A stretch of DNA of 64,000 nt from Candidatus Omnitrophota bacterium (lineage in GTDB: Bacteria > Omnitrophota > Omnitrophia > Omnitrophales > Aquincolibacteriaceae), in contig JACKFM010000006.1 in NCBI GenBank assembly GCA_020632475.1, forward strand, positions 1 to 64,000, given 5' to 3'. The stretch's first letter is position 1, and each line of letters starts with the position of its first letter. The notes under the pieces were generated by a model that saw only the letters and a list, made by a program, of their open reading frames with translations, did no database searches and was not told the DNA's origin. A program made the position numbers and the translations under genes. This document shows positions 33,575 to 42,798 of this stretch, in pieces.

Positions 33575-34502
33575 TCTGACAATCGTTTTTATTCTTTGTT
33601 TTTTTCTGTCCGCCTTTTTTTCAGGCGCTGAGATGGCTTTTGTGTCACTCAATAAACTGAAGCTGAGAGAACTCTCCGATTCCGGCGATCCGGCGGCCAA
33701 AATGCTTTTGACGATATATGATCATCCTCATCATTTTTTGACCGCTCTTTTGATCGGCAATAATGTCGTGAATATCTCGGCGACATCGATTTTTACGTAT
33801 GGATTTAAAAATATTTTCGGCACCAGTAATGAGTGGGTGATCACGCTTTTGTTGGCCCCTTTGCTGCTTATTTTTGCCGAGATGCTTCCGAAAGATTATT
33901 GCCGTATACGTTCGCAGGCTTTTATGCTGAGTTATTCGGGGATTTTGAACCTTGTTTCCAGAATTCTGTATTATCCGACCCGCATTGTCACTAAAACGAT
34001 CGATGCCTTACTCGGCAGGGGGCCCGATAAAAATATCTTTGTCACTGAAGAGGAATTTAGGTCATTAATTGAGGAGAGCATGAAAAGCGGGGTTGTGTCA
34101 CGTCCGGAAAAGAGATTGATTGATACGATCCTTGATTTTGAAAAAATTCAGGTCAATGCGATTATGATTCCGCTGGAACTTATTCCCAAGGTGAGTATTG
34201 ATAGCCATATCGGTGAGGTGAAGGATCTTGCACGGACCACGCAGGCCAAAATGATCCTTGTTTATGAGGAAATTCCGTCTATTATTGTGGGGATGATCTA
34301 TGTGTTTGATCTTTTGTTTGAAGAAGACGATGCCAGAGGATTAAAAGGTTATTTGAGAGCTCCGATTTTTTTGGCTCAGAACTCTTCGATCGAAAAGGCA
34401 TTTTTGACGTTGCAGGAAAAACACCAGTCTTTTGCGGTAGTTATGGATCAAACTCAGGAAGTCACCGGTGCAGTTTCTATTGAAAAGCTTTTGACGGCAT
34501 AA
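33567..34502 (+). CDS. CNNM/CBS-domain membrane protein (second, shorter copy)
   Basis: 311 residues from ATG 33567; a longer frame would extend into the upstream gene. It has a DUF21 domain (AFFSGAEMAFVSLNKLKL, then helices to about 150) and a CBS pair (IMIPLELIPKVSIDSHIGEVKD, SFAVVMDQTQEVTGAVSIEKLL). It lacks the C-terminal CorC domain found in the first copy. Overlap with the upstream gene suggests the two are made together and may form heteromers, as proposed for other tandem CNNM pairs. Confidence 0.9.
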   Translation: MISLTIVFILCFFLSAFFSGAEMAFVSLNKLKLRELSDSGDPAAKMLLTIYDHPHHFLTALLIGNNVVNISATSIFTYGFKNIFGTSNEWVITLLLAPLLLIFAEMLPKDYCRIRSQAFMLSYSGILNLVSRILYYPTRIVTKTIDALLGRGPDKNIFVTEEEFRSLIEESMKSGVVSRPEKRLIDTILDFEKIQVNAIMIPLELIPKVSIDSHIGEVKDLARTTQAKMILVYEEIPSIIVGMIYVFDLLFEEDDARGLKGYLRAPIFLAQNSSIEKAFLTLQEKHQSFAVVMDQTQEVTGAVSIEKLLTA

Positions 34503-34531
34503 TCGATCCGGCCTCAGACGAAAGCAGGTTT

Positions 34532-35053
34532 ATGAAGTTTAGCTTTTTAAAAATTAAAATAATCCGTACCCTCCTGTGGGGTATGGCCTTTTTATTGACG
34601 GTTAGTCCTGCCTATGCCTATACCCAAAAAATAATTACGACCCCCCAAGAAATATGGGAAGCTGTCAGGCAAGTGATGGAACCTCACGGGATCCGTAAAG
34701 AAAATTCAGAGACTTGGGAAATTGAATCCAAGTGGATTAAAGATTACGCCAGGCGTGAAAAAAAGATCTTACCTGACCCCATTCAGATTAAACAGCTGCC
34801 GACGGTTAAGCAAACGGTTTTACGCCGTTACCGCATGCAGGTGAAGTTGAAAGATCAATCCGATGGAACCCAGATTAAAATCACCGGTGAATACCAGGAA
34901 AAACCGACCGGCACTCCTGCGGCAACAGTTTCCTGGAAGCGGATTAAGCCCAGTACCGAAGATTATGAGCTTGAGAGGCAATTCTTCTATGAAGTTCTCA
35001 AACAAATGGGAAAAAACCGCACGGCTTCAGCTGAAAAGCAACCCTCTGCCTAA
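34532..35053 (+). CDS. Secreted hypothetical protein, weakly BamC-like
   Basis: 173 residues with a signal peptide (about 1-29, SPAYAY). The mature part (TTPQEIWEAVRQVMEPHGIR, ETWEIESKWIKDY, RYRMQVKLKDQSDGTQIKITGEYQ) has the alternating pattern of the helix-grip domains seen in BamC-type outer-membrane assembly factors, but there is no lipobox cysteine, so the call is weak. It lies 29 nt after the CNNM pair and is followed by about 165 nt before the ParA operon. Confidence 0.6.
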   Translation: MKFSFLKIKIIRTLLWGMAFLLTVSPAYAYTQKIITTPQEIWEAVRQVMEPHGIRKENSETWEIESKWIKDYARREKKILPDPIQIKQLPTVKQTVLRRYRMQVKLKDQSDGTQIKITGEYQEKPTGTPAATVSWKRIKPSTEDYELERQFFYEVLKQMGKNRTASAEKQPSA

Positions 35054-35218
35054 ATTTCAGGGCCGTTTTTCCTATCATCTTATCCTTCCGTCACTTAGCG
35101 ATAAAGACCCCAGCCCCTTTTGCCGTTAATTTGAGTGCCTGCCTTTTTGAATATGTACCGTTTTAAAGGGAGGCAGGCGCTTATTACGACCATACCATTT
35201 TCTTGCCGGAGGTTTTTT

Positions 35219-36325
35219 TTGAGAATCGTTGCCATAGCCAATCAGAAGGGCGGGTGCGGAAAGACCACAACCAGCATCAATTTGGCCGCATGTTTGGCCC
35301 AGTTACAGAAAAAAATTCTTCTTGTGGATCTGGATCCCCAGGGGCATTCCACCTGTGGACTTGGGATTGAGCCCGAAAAACTCTCTTATACGTTATATGA
35401 TCTGCTTAAATTGGGAATTACCCAGAGACCGGTGCTGCAGGATGTTTGGCAGAGAATCAATTCTAATTTTTTTATTATTCCCTCGGAAGTCAGTTTAAGC
35501 CAAGTCGAAGAAGAGTATGCCAACGTAACGGATTGGCAAAAAGCATTGAAAGAGTTGTTGAGTCCGGAGTGCTTGAAGGAACATCAGATTGATTTTGTCA
35601 TTATCGATTGTCCGCCCAATCTGGGGGTGCTTACCTATAATGCCTTTGAGGCGGCTGACGAAGTGATTATTCCGGTTGAACCTTCCTTCTTCTCGTTACA
35701 TGGTCTGGCAAAAATTTCGGAAACTCTCAATAGTGCAAATCAAAGACGAGCCAGGCCGCTTACCATTCATGCGCTGATGACACTTTTTGATACCCGTAAC
35801 TCTTTTTCCAAGGAAGTTTACGATGACGTTCAGGGCCATTTTAAAGAACGCCTTTTTAAAACCATCATTCATGAAAGCGTTACGCTCAAAGAAGCCGCAG
35901 CGGTCGGACAGAGTATTGTCGAATACGATTCTAAATCGTCTGCATGCAAGAATTACTGGAATCTGGCGCTGGAGTATCTTGAACGGGTATGGAAACTGGA
36001 AATGCCGGAACAACAATTAGGCTGGAGCAACATTGTTAAGCACCGGCTCGGTCCTAAGAAAGTCGTCGGGGGAATTCTCTTTCAGGCCATGAGTCCTCGG
36101 GCGCATACAGTCGAAATTGCCGGTGATTTTAACCAATGGGTGCCGGAAGAACTGGTTCGAAGAGACTCCGGGGGATTGTGGCAGATCGTGCTCCCCATGA
36201 TCCAGGGCAATTACCGCTATAAATTTATCGTCGACGGTGAATGGCAGATGGACCCATACCAGCCGTTTCAAAAACGGAATGATTTCGGTAGTTTTGATTC
36301 TTACCTTGAATTAACACACATATGA
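35219..36325 (+). CDS. ParA-family ATPase fused to a glycogen-binding domain
   Basis: 368 residues. The start is TTG 35219, six nt after GGAGG; the longer frame lacks an RBS and would precede the ParA motif with unrelated residues. Residues 1-260 are a ParA/Soj ATPase: deviant Walker A NQKGGCGKTTT (K10, K15), LLVDLDPQGHSTCGL, FVIIDCPPNLG and EPSFFSLHGL. Residues about 290-365 are a CBM48/AMPK-beta-type E-set: VEIAGDFNQWVPEELVRR, then YRYKFIVDGEWQMDP. The residues that contact glucan in AMPK (W of FNQW, K of YKF, W of GEW) are kept. ParA proteins move or space cargo on the nucleoid or membrane, so polysaccharide granules are the natural guess for cargo. Confidence 0.92.
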   Translation: MRIVAIANQKGGCGKTTTSINLAACLAQLQKKILLVDLDPQGHSTCGLGIEPEKLSYTLYDLLKLGITQRPVLQDVWQRINSNFFIIPSEVSLSQVEEEYANVTDWQKALKELLSPECLKEHQIDFVIIDCPPNLGVLTYNAFEAADEVIIPVEPSFFSLHGLAKISETLNSANQRRARPLTIHALMTLFDTRNSFSKEVYDDVQGHFKERLFKTIIHESVTLKEAAAVGQSIVEYDSKSSACKNYWNLALEYLERVWKLEMPEQQLGWSNIVKHRLGPKKVVGGILFQAMSPRAHTVEIAGDFNQWVPEELVRRDSGGLWQIVLPMIQGNYRYKFIVDGEWQMDPYQPFQKRNDFGSFDSYLELTHI

Positions 36326-37161
36326 ATGAAAATTCAAAAAAATTAAAAAGAAAGCTTGAGGACCTCTCGCCCCTATTTAGAGCTCCGCAGGAATTTGCTG
36401 AGAATGCCCAGCCTTTTGACCAGGGGACGCAGATAGACGCCCCGGCTTTGTCACAGCCCCGTGAACGCATTTATGAATCGGCCGGGGAAATTCTGTGTCT
36501 CGTTGACGCTGCGGATCGGAGTGCTCACCATTCTGAGCGGACTCATGCGTTGGCCTCAAGAATTTCATCGCAATCCGGAGCCTGTTCAATCGTTTCTTTT
36601 CATGACGGTAAGAAAACGGTTACAGGGTTAAAAAAGAATATTTCAACCTACCATATTGCGCGTACGGAATTTGAGCGTCATCGAAAATCATTTTTTTCGG
36701 CAGCCGATTTCCCCTGGCCATCCTTTTCCAAAACCGTATTGCTTGATCTGGAGTATTTTTACGGAAAGGAGTGGAACCAGGTCATTCGTTTTATGGACAA
36801 AGGCCTGTTTTTAGTACGCCCTGATTTTGAAAGTATATCCGAAACCTATAAGCTGATAAAAATGGTTACGACGTTAAACCATGAGATTGAATGTGGGATT
36901 ATTTTCCAAGGGGCGCCGGGGGATCCAAGGGGAACCTTTATCTATGAAGAGCTTTCTAAGATGGCCTCTCAATTTCTAAAAATCGCATTATTCTGGTTGG
37001 GGCATTGGCCGGAAAATCTTGAGACAGTTCATCAAGAGGGAGCCAGCTTATCCCTCGAGCATCTTTTTTTAAAACCCATAAATAAAAATTCAATGCCTGA
37101 AAAAAATAGACTCTTTGAATTTTTAAGACTTCTAGAAACCGAAGAGGCGATGACAGCATGA
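36322..37161 (+). CDS. Hypothetical protein, possibly a degenerate MinD/FlhG-like ATPase
   Basis: 279 residues, overlapping the ParA gene by ATGA. The N-terminus is charged (MNENSKKLKRKLEDLSPLF). The middle and C-terminal parts (TVLLDLEYFYG, MDKGLFLVRPDFESISETYKLIKMV, then GIIFQGAPGDPRGTFIYEELSKMASQFL) follow the strand order of MinD-like proteins after Walker B. No Walker A GKT motif is visible, so it would be a pseudo-ATPase if related at all. It probably works with the ParA fusion protein. Confidence that the gene is real is high; the family call is tentative. Confidence 0.7.
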   Translation: MNENSKKLKRKLEDLSPLFRAPQEFAENAQPFDQGTQIDAPALSQPRERIYESAGEILCLVDAADRSAHHSERTHALASRISSQSGACSIVSFHDGKKTVTGLKKNISTYHIARTEFERHRKSFFSAADFPWPSFSKTVLLDLEYFYGKEWNQVIRFMDKGLFLVRPDFESISETYKLIKMVTTLNHEIECGIIFQGAPGDPRGTFIYEELSKMASQFLKIALFWLGHWPENLETVHQEGASLSLEHLFLKPINKNSMPEKNRLFEFLRLLETEEAMTA

Positions 37162-37793
37162 AGCATTTTTTCTTGATCGATGAACGCCGCTTGGAGGCTT
37201 CGTCCGAAGGCCTGAGGTTGATCGGGCAGGCGGTCGCGGCACTTTATTCCGGATTACGCATTGAAAAGGAGCTCAGTGACGAATGTGGGGAAAAGAAATC
37301 TTTTTTTCTGATACGTAACCAATGGGAATTGATTTGGGCGCGTGTTTTTTTTGAGCCGCTTAGGCAAAGGGATCTTTATGAACTCGAAAGTGAGGCGCAT
37401 AAGGCATTCCAATCAATTTGTGAATTCCGAGAGCCGGAAGCGAGGCCTGTTTCTTTTATCTTTTATCCCGGTCTGTGCGATAGTGAAACAAGGGAGGTCC
37501 TTACGCAAATGCCTGCACATTGGAAATTTTTCGAGTATTCCTTTTTGCAAGGTGACGGTCAGGAGGCCCTAGCGCTCAAAGAAAACAAGTCTTCGGGCTC
37601 TTCTCTTGTAACGGACCCGCTATTGGATGCTTCGGGAAATAAACCGGAAAGTGATCTCACTCTGGCTCGTTTATGTGATGAAGAGCTTAAGGCGCTACTT
37701 GAATTGTCTTACCAGTTAGGGAACTATGCCAGTCCGGATTCTCAAAGAAATTTTTATGTCTCGGCAGCCTATCAGGATCGAATCAAATCATAA
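37158..37793 (+). CDS. Hypothetical protein, third gene of the ParA operon
   Basis: 211 residues, not recognised. It overlaps the preceding gene by ATGA, which strongly supports coupled translation. No signal peptide or membrane helix. The sequence is mixed alpha/beta (MKHFFLIDERRLEASSEGLRL, ELIWARVFFEPLRQRDLYEL) with a C-terminal helical region (ARLCDEELKALLELSYQLGNYAS). Presumably a partner of the ParA-CBM protein; function unknown. Confidence 0.7.
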   Translation: MKHFFLIDERRLEASSEGLRLIGQAVAALYSGLRIEKELSDECGEKKSFFLIRNQWELIWARVFFEPLRQRDLYELESEAHKAFQSICEFREPEARPVSFIFYPGLCDSETREVLTQMPAHWKFFEYSFLQGDGQEALALKENKSSGSSLVTDPLLDASGNKPESDLTLARLCDEELKALLELSYQLGNYASPDSQRNFYVSAAYQDRIKS

Positions 37794-37876
37794 GTTCTGA
37801 CACACCGTTCTTGCCGGATTTAAAATTCGTCCGGATATCTTTTCTTATCTCCTTTTATCTGCGGTAGTTACACCGG

Positions 37877-37906
37877 TTGACATTTATTGAACCGGCATGC
37901 TATAGT
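37877..37906 (+). promoter_or_regulatory. Sigma70-like promoter of the TPR-protein gene
   Basis: TTGACA (37877-37882) and TATAGT (37901-37906) with 18 bp between. The transcription start near 37913 leaves about 35 nt of leader with GAGGTGA before ATG 37948. Confidence 0.7.
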
Positions 37907-37947
37907 AACGGTCTATTTTTACGCAACGTGAGGTGAATAAACAAGTT

Positions 37948-40900
37948 ATGAAAATAAGAAACCTGATATTTATTCTTCCGCTTCTTTTTTTAACACCCGC
38001 TACAAGCTGGTCCTATTGGGTCTGGTCACCCGAGACCGGTGAATTCGTCAATCCCGAAGGCGCTCCGCAGGATTCTCTCGAAGAACAATATGAATACGCA
38101 ATGCAGTTTTATAAGGAAAAGAATTATGACGAGGCCCTGAAGCAGCTTGAGAATTTGATTGATAAAAATCCCGGCGCTCAAATTATTGGTGAAGCCCAAT
38201 ACCGCCGGGGAACGATTTATGAGGAGAAAGGAGACTATTGGAAAGCCTTTACGGCCTATCGCGATATTGTCAAATCCTATCCCAATAGTGAACGCATGGA
38301 TGAGGTCATTGAACGAGAATTTAGAATTGCCAATCTTTTTCTGTCAGGTAAAAAAGCTAAACTCATGGGATTGGAAATTCTTCCCTCGACCCCCAAAGCC
38401 ATTGAAATTTTCAAGCATATTATCGACAACGCCCCTTATGGAGCTTACGGCGATCAATCCCAATACCGCTTGGGGATGACGTATAAAAAGATCGGGCAGT
38501 TTGACCGTGCAGTGGAATCATTCCAAAATCTGATCGAGCAGTATCCTCAGAGTGAGTTTGTCGGAGACGCCCGATTTCAAATAGCCGAAACTTCATTTTT
38601 ACGTTCACAGGCCGCTTACCGGGATCAGCGGGCGCTGGATAGTGCGGCATCCGAATTGGACCGTTTTCTGGCGCGTAATCCGGACAGCGTCGGCTCAGAA
38701 GAAGCCGCAAAGCTGCGTCAAAAAATCGATGAAAAAAATGCCGAGAAAAATTATCAGGTCGGGTTGTACTATGAGAAGCAGAGCTATTTACAAAGTGCCA
38801 TGATCTATTACAAAGACGTTGCTGAACGTTACCCTCACACCGAATGGGGAAAAAGGGCAGGGGAAAGAATGAGGGCTTTGAACCAGCCGGTTTCCTATGC
38901 CAAAGAGCAAAAGAGTGAAATTGACCAGGAAGTGGACGGCGTCCGTGCCCAGCTTCAGGCGGCAGGAAGTGATGCGGAAAAGCAGGCCTTTGAGAGAAAA
39001 CTTGAAAGACTTGAATTGCGTCAAAAACAGATGGATAAGAACAAGGAAGAGACTCTTAAACGCCGTTATGATGATTTGAAGCGGCGTGAAAAAGAACTCA
39101 AGGATAAATTTAAACGTCTGGCTGAAAAACGCAAACTCCTGGAACAGAATCCCTCACCCGATTTGAAAAAAGCCTTGGACGGATGGGAAGCTTCGTTGGC
39201 GCAAGAGCAGGAACAGTTGAACGAAGAAAGACAGCAAATTACGACTTGGCATGAAAGCCTAGGCATCAAGATGCAGCCGATCAGTTTTGGTTTTCTGCCT
39301 TTTGTCGGTGATTCGGTTTCAGAAATTGAACGGGTGCGCCGCATTGAAGCCAAGAAGTATTTCAATCTATCGGATGAGAAAAATAACATCCTGTCTGAAA
39401 AAGAGGTCCTTTATAAACAACGCGGTGAAGTTTTGGCGCAGTTGAACCAGATCAGCGGTGATTTTAAGGCTTCTGCCGGCGGTGAAGCTTTGATGAAAGA
39501 AACGGCCGGTTTGGGAGAAGAATCCGTTAAGCAGCATAAAGCCCGGCTTGAAAAATCTAAATTGGAAATAAAAGCTCTCGAAGAAAAACTGGATAAAAAG
39601 AAAGGTGAATACGTTGAGCGGTTTGGTGAAAGTAACTGGCTTGCCGCCGCCGCAAAACTTCCCGTTCGTGCGGTAAGCGCTTCTCTTGATCTCCTCAATC
39701 CCTTTAGTTCTGACGAAGATTTAAGTGAAATGGATATCCAGCAGCTTTCCGAACGGCGTATGCATCTGCATGAGCGTCTTTCGGCTCAGCAGGGCATGGT
39801 TGATACGCTGACGCAGGCCTTTGATTCGGAACTTGCAATGAAGGAACAGCGCAGGTTGATGGAGAATCTGGACGTTCAAAGCGATAAGGATATCCACAAG
39901 TTGAGAAAAGAAATCAAGACGATGGAAAAACAAATCCGCAACGGCTATGAAGAAATTGACGAACGTCATGAGCGCAAAAAGGATCTTCTTGAACAGTTGG
40001 ATCAGCTGGTCAAAGGAGATCAGGAAGATCGAGGCATCATGGCCAAGACCGCAAGTGTCGTTGCGAGCCCGGCTGTCGGAGTTCTTAGAGGCACCAAGGC
40101 TTTTTTATTCGGATCTACACCTAAAGATGTCAGCATTACCCAGAATGCTCAAAAGACATTAAAAAATTCCGGAATTAATCTTCAGGCTCAAAAACTTAAA
40201 GAGCAGATCGAAGAGGAAAGTCTGATTATTGACGCTAAATATGATGAGGTTCTAACACTTCAAAAACAGCTGGAGGCCCTCAAAGCCAAGGCGTCGTTAG
40301 AAGGTGGTTTTAAATTCCGTTCATCTTTTGTGACAATTCCTTATCATTTCCTGCGTGATGCCGTTGAAAGCGCGGATCGTCTGATTCCCCGCAAAGACCG
40401 CGATGAAAAATTATTGCAGCTGATTGAAAAGGAAACTCAGGAGTTGGAGCAATTGAAACAGAATCTTGCAGCGGTCGAGGGAGCAATTCGCCGTAAAGAT
40501 AAAAACCAGCCCCAGGCCGAAGAAAATAGAAGTATCCAGAAATCGGGCGATGAAGCGCAGGATGCTTTAATGGCTGAAATCTCAAGCCTTTCGGATCAAA
40601 TCATGGTTCGTAAGGAGACCTATGAACGCGAAAAGGCCTTGCTGGATGCACAGATGAACGCGCTTGGCCGTGAAGTGGTTCAGGCGGATGACCAGGCTAA
40701 AGTCTATCGTGCCAAACGTAAAGAGTTGAAAGGCGAAGGCAAGAAGCTCTATAAGGAACTCGAGGAAGTGGAATCTTCGATCGGTAAGCTGATTAAACGT
40801 GAAAGTGAACTTGACCAGGAAGAGTTTTCAATTCTTGAGAAGCGGATCAGTAAGATTGATGAGTTTGTTGCGAAAGTTAAATCCAAAGCCTCGTCTGAAG

Positions 40901-41025
40901 ACCTGCTGGTTGAACGCAAACGGATTGAATCCAGGATGGATGAACTCGAATTAAGGCGTGATTTTTTAAAGAAAGAAATGCAGCGTTTCAGCCAGGCGGA
41001 TCTGAAAGGATCTCTGTCGGTATAA
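37948..41025 (+). CDS. Periplasmic TPR/coiled-coil protein (1025 aa)
   Basis: 1025 residues from ATG 37948; an in-frame GTG at 37933 has no properly spaced RBS. The signal peptide spans about 1-22 (ending SWSY), followed by the conserved-looking WVWSPETGEFVNPEGAP. TPR-like repeats occupy about 40-320 (EQYEYAMQFYKEKNYDEALKQLENLI; YRLGMTYKKIGQFDRAVESFQNLI), like BamD/YbgF-type outer-membrane proteins. The rest (about 325-1020) is long coiled coil with short breaks such as GVLRGTKAFLFGSTP. It is placed 25 nt before an LptE-like lipoprotein, so an envelope-assembly role is likely. No close family can be named. Confidence 0.8.
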   Translation: MKIRNLIFILPLLFLTPATSWSYWVWSPETGEFVNPEGAPQDSLEEQYEYAMQFYKEKNYDEALKQLENLIDKNPGAQIIGEAQYRRGTIYEEKGDYWKAFTAYRDIVKSYPNSERMDEVIEREFRIANLFLSGKKAKLMGLEILPSTPKAIEIFKHIIDNAPYGAYGDQSQYRLGMTYKKIGQFDRAVESFQNLIEQYPQSEFVGDARFQIAETSFLRSQAAYRDQRALDSAASELDRFLARNPDSVGSEEAAKLRQKIDEKNAEKNYQVGLYYEKQSYLQSAMIYYKDVAERYPHTEWGKRAGERMRALNQPVSYAKEQKSEIDQEVDGVRAQLQAAGSDAEKQAFERKLERLELRQKQMDKNKEETLKRRYDDLKRREKELKDKFKRLAEKRKLLEQNPSPDLKKALDGWEASLAQEQEQLNEERQQITTWHESLGIKMQPISFGFLPFVGDSVSEIERVRRIEAKKYFNLSDEKNNILSEKEVLYKQRGEVLAQLNQISGDFKASAGGEALMKETAGLGEESVKQHKARLEKSKLEIKALEEKLDKKKGEYVERFGESNWLAAAAKLPVRAVSASLDLLNPFSSDEDLSEMDIQQLSERRMHLHERLSAQQGMVDTLTQAFDSELAMKEQRRLMENLDVQSDKDIHKLRKEIKTMEKQIRNGYEEIDERHERKKDLLEQLDQLVKGDQEDRGIMAKTASVVASPAVGVLRGTKAFLFGSTPKDVSITQNAQKTLKNSGINLQAQKLKEQIEEESLIIDAKYDEVLTLQKQLEALKAKASLEGGFKFRSSFVTIPYHFLRDAVESADRLIPRKDRDEKLLQLIEKETQELEQLKQNLAAVEGAIRRKDKNQPQAEENRSIQKSGDEAQDALMAEISSLSDQIMVRKETYEREKALLDAQMNALGREVVQADDQAKVYRAKRKELKGEGKKLYKELEEVESSIGKLIKRESELDQEEFSILEKRISKIDEFVAKVKSKASSEDLLVERKRIESRMDELELRRDFLKKEMQRFSQADLKGSLSV

Positions 41026-41050
41026 CCCCTAAATTATTGAAGGCGGCCCT

Positions 41051-41569
41051 ATGAGTATGAAGAAGTTGTTCGTGTTTCTAATGATGATCACACTGATCTC
41101 CGGATGCGGATATACCCGCAAGTCAATGCTGCCGGATGATATCAAAACCATTTATGTTGAGACCGTTGAAAACAAGATACCTCCCTCAGAAATTATCGCC
41201 TACCAAGTCGGCCTTGAAATGGATATCACCAATGCCGTGATTCGCCGCCTGCACCGGGACGGAAATTTGAAAGTCGTGTCCCAAGATTCAGCCGATGTTT
41301 TATTGCGTACCAAATTGACCGGATATGAGCAGGAAGGGGTTCGTTTCTCACGTCTTGAAACCGTTCAGGAATTCCGGGTTTTCATCGTGGTTTCAATGGA
41401 ATTGATTAATAATAAAACCGGCGAGGTGATTTGGGCCGAACCTAATTTTTCAGGTGATTCCGAATATTTTGTCAGTCATGTGCGTTCAATTAACCGGGAA
41501 GATGCTTCTGCCAAAGCGATTGACCGGTTGGCTGTAAACATGGTTGACCGCATTGTTGAAGACTGGTAA
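41051..41569 (+). CDS. LptE-like LPS-assembly lipoprotein
   Basis: 172 residues with a lipoprotein signal: MSMKKLFVFLMMITLISGCGY, with lipobox LISGC. The body matches the LptE family (IKTIYVETVENKIPPSEIIAYQVGLEMDITNAVIRRL; LRTKLTGYEQEGVRFS; GEVIWAE). LptE is the plug and partner of LptD in lipopolysaccharide insertion into the outer membrane. No lptD is in the window. It sits 25 nt after the TPR/coiled-coil gene. Confidence 0.85.
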   Translation: MSMKKLFVFLMMITLISGCGYTRKSMLPDDIKTIYVETVENKIPPSEIIAYQVGLEMDITNAVIRRLHRDGNLKVVSQDSADVLLRTKLTGYEQEGVRFSRLETVQEFRVFIVVSMELINNKTGEVIWAEPNFSGDSEYFVSHVRSINREDASAKAIDRLAVNMVDRIVEDW

Positions 41570-41684
41570 GGCAGACCCCCGACCGTAAGCAAAAGACGGC
41601 AGACTCACACATTTATCATTGGCCAATAGTCAAAGGTCGAAGATTTTGAAAGCGCAAGATTGATTTGTAAGCGGATGAGATTAA

Positions 41685-41705
41685 ACTTTCGACTTTTAAC
41701 CTTTA
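41685..41705. repeat. Heptamer repeat before holA
   Basis: ACTTTCG, ACTTTTA and ACCTTTA follow one another, the reverse complement of the unit family seen at 7802-7830. The rest of the 41570-41717 spacer holds no gene I can support. Confidence 0.4.
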
Positions 41706-41717
41706 GACGACAAGTAG

Positions 41718-42698
41718 ATGGCTAATAAATCCTCCACAAAACTCAAACCGGTAATTGCACTTCAGGGTGACTCCTTTCTCGTTGAAGAAAGAGTCAAAGA
41801 TTTGACCCTGCAAATCGAAAAAGAGGCCGGAAAAGACATCTCCAAGCAATCGTGTTCGCTGTCGGAAACGACAATTGAATCCGTTTTTGTTCAGGCCCGA
41901 ACCCTTCCTTTTTTGGCAACGGCACAGATTTTTTATTTGAGCGATTGCCACAAACTGAAAAAAGCCGATCTGGAATCTCTGCAGACTTATCTTGAAAACC
42001 CAGCTTCTTTTTCTTTTCTTATTTTTAAGTTGAATGACGATGATAAAGCGGATGCGGTGTTGAAGGCTCTTAAAACAGGCGGAGCCGAGATGATTGTTCT
42101 TGAAGATCATCAATCCCGTTCCATTGCAGGCAGGTTTATTCAGGAAAAATTAAGCCGGGCCGGCAAGAAGATGGATCCACGGGCACTTCAAGCCCTGGAT
42201 GCACAATGGAAAGATGCGCCGGAGATGCTGGATACAATGTTAGAGCGCCTTATTCTTTTTGCGGGAAGCGAAGATGTCATCACCTTAAGAATGGTTGAAA
42301 TGTTCGAAGAGAACTGGGCCCAAACCGATGCCTTTAAACTGACCGATGCACTTGCGGCAAAAAATACGGCCCAGGCACTCAAATGTCTGAACGAAATCAT
42401 CGACGAAAATACTCAGGACGTCTTATCTTTGATGGGACTTCTGCATTGGCAGTTTAGAAGGTTATGGCAGGCTAAAGTGATGCTTGAAAGGGGAGTTTCC
42501 CAGAATGAGACGTTTAGCAAGTGCCGTGTAAGTCCAAGACAGAGTTCCTTTTTTTTGAGGCATTTGAAGAATTTTACCCGCTCTCAGCTTGAAAAGGCTT
42601 TAGACGGGTTATTTGATCTTGATTGGGGAATAAAAACAGGGCGCGCGGAAGGTCCGAGCGCCCTGGAGTCATGGGTCGTACGCGTTACCAATTTTTGA
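41718..42698 (+). CDS. holA: DNA polymerase III delta subunit
   Basis: 326 residues, HolA type: the clamp-loader subunit that opens the sliding clamp. The N-terminal domain has the typical IALQGDSFLVEERVKDL and the region of helix/strand alternation (FLATAQIFYLSDCHKLKKADLESLQTYL), and the C-terminal collar helices end in RLWQAKVMLERG and FDLDWGIKTGR. Length is normal. Convergent with rpsT. Coverage by motif is moderate because the family diverges strongly. Confidence 0.88.
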   Translation: MANKSSTKLKPVIALQGDSFLVEERVKDLTLQIEKEAGKDISKQSCSLSETTIESVFVQARTLPFLATAQIFYLSDCHKLKKADLESLQTYLENPASFSFLIFKLNDDDKADAVLKALKTGGAEMIVLEDHQSRSIAGRFIQEKLSRAGKKMDPRALQALDAQWKDAPEMLDTMLERLILFAGSEDVITLRMVEMFEENWAQTDAFKLTDALAAKNTAQALKCLNEIIDENTQDVLSLMGLLHWQFRRLWQAKVMLERGVSQNETFSKCRVSPRQSSFFLRHLKNFTRSQLEKALDGLFDLDWGIKTGRAEGPSALESWVVRVTNF

Positions 42699-42707
42699 CG
42701 GAATTGA

Positions 42708-42741
42708 TACCGCATCAGCCATGAAAAAAGGCTTTGCGGTA
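42708..42741. terminator. Hairpin between holA and rpsT, possible bidirectional terminator
   Basis: TACCGCA and TGCGGTA (7 bp) plus AGCC/GGCT inside, with a loop ATGAAAAAA. It lies 9 nt after the holA stop, between convergent genes. A second stem (CAATTTTGA/TCAAAATTG, 42755-42790) lies on the rpsT side. No clean U-run follows either stem, so termination is inferred from position. Confidence 0.45.
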
Positions 42742-42798
42742 CAAGTATCTCTAACAATTTTGATTCGAGATAATCCCAATTTCAAAATTGAAGAGATA

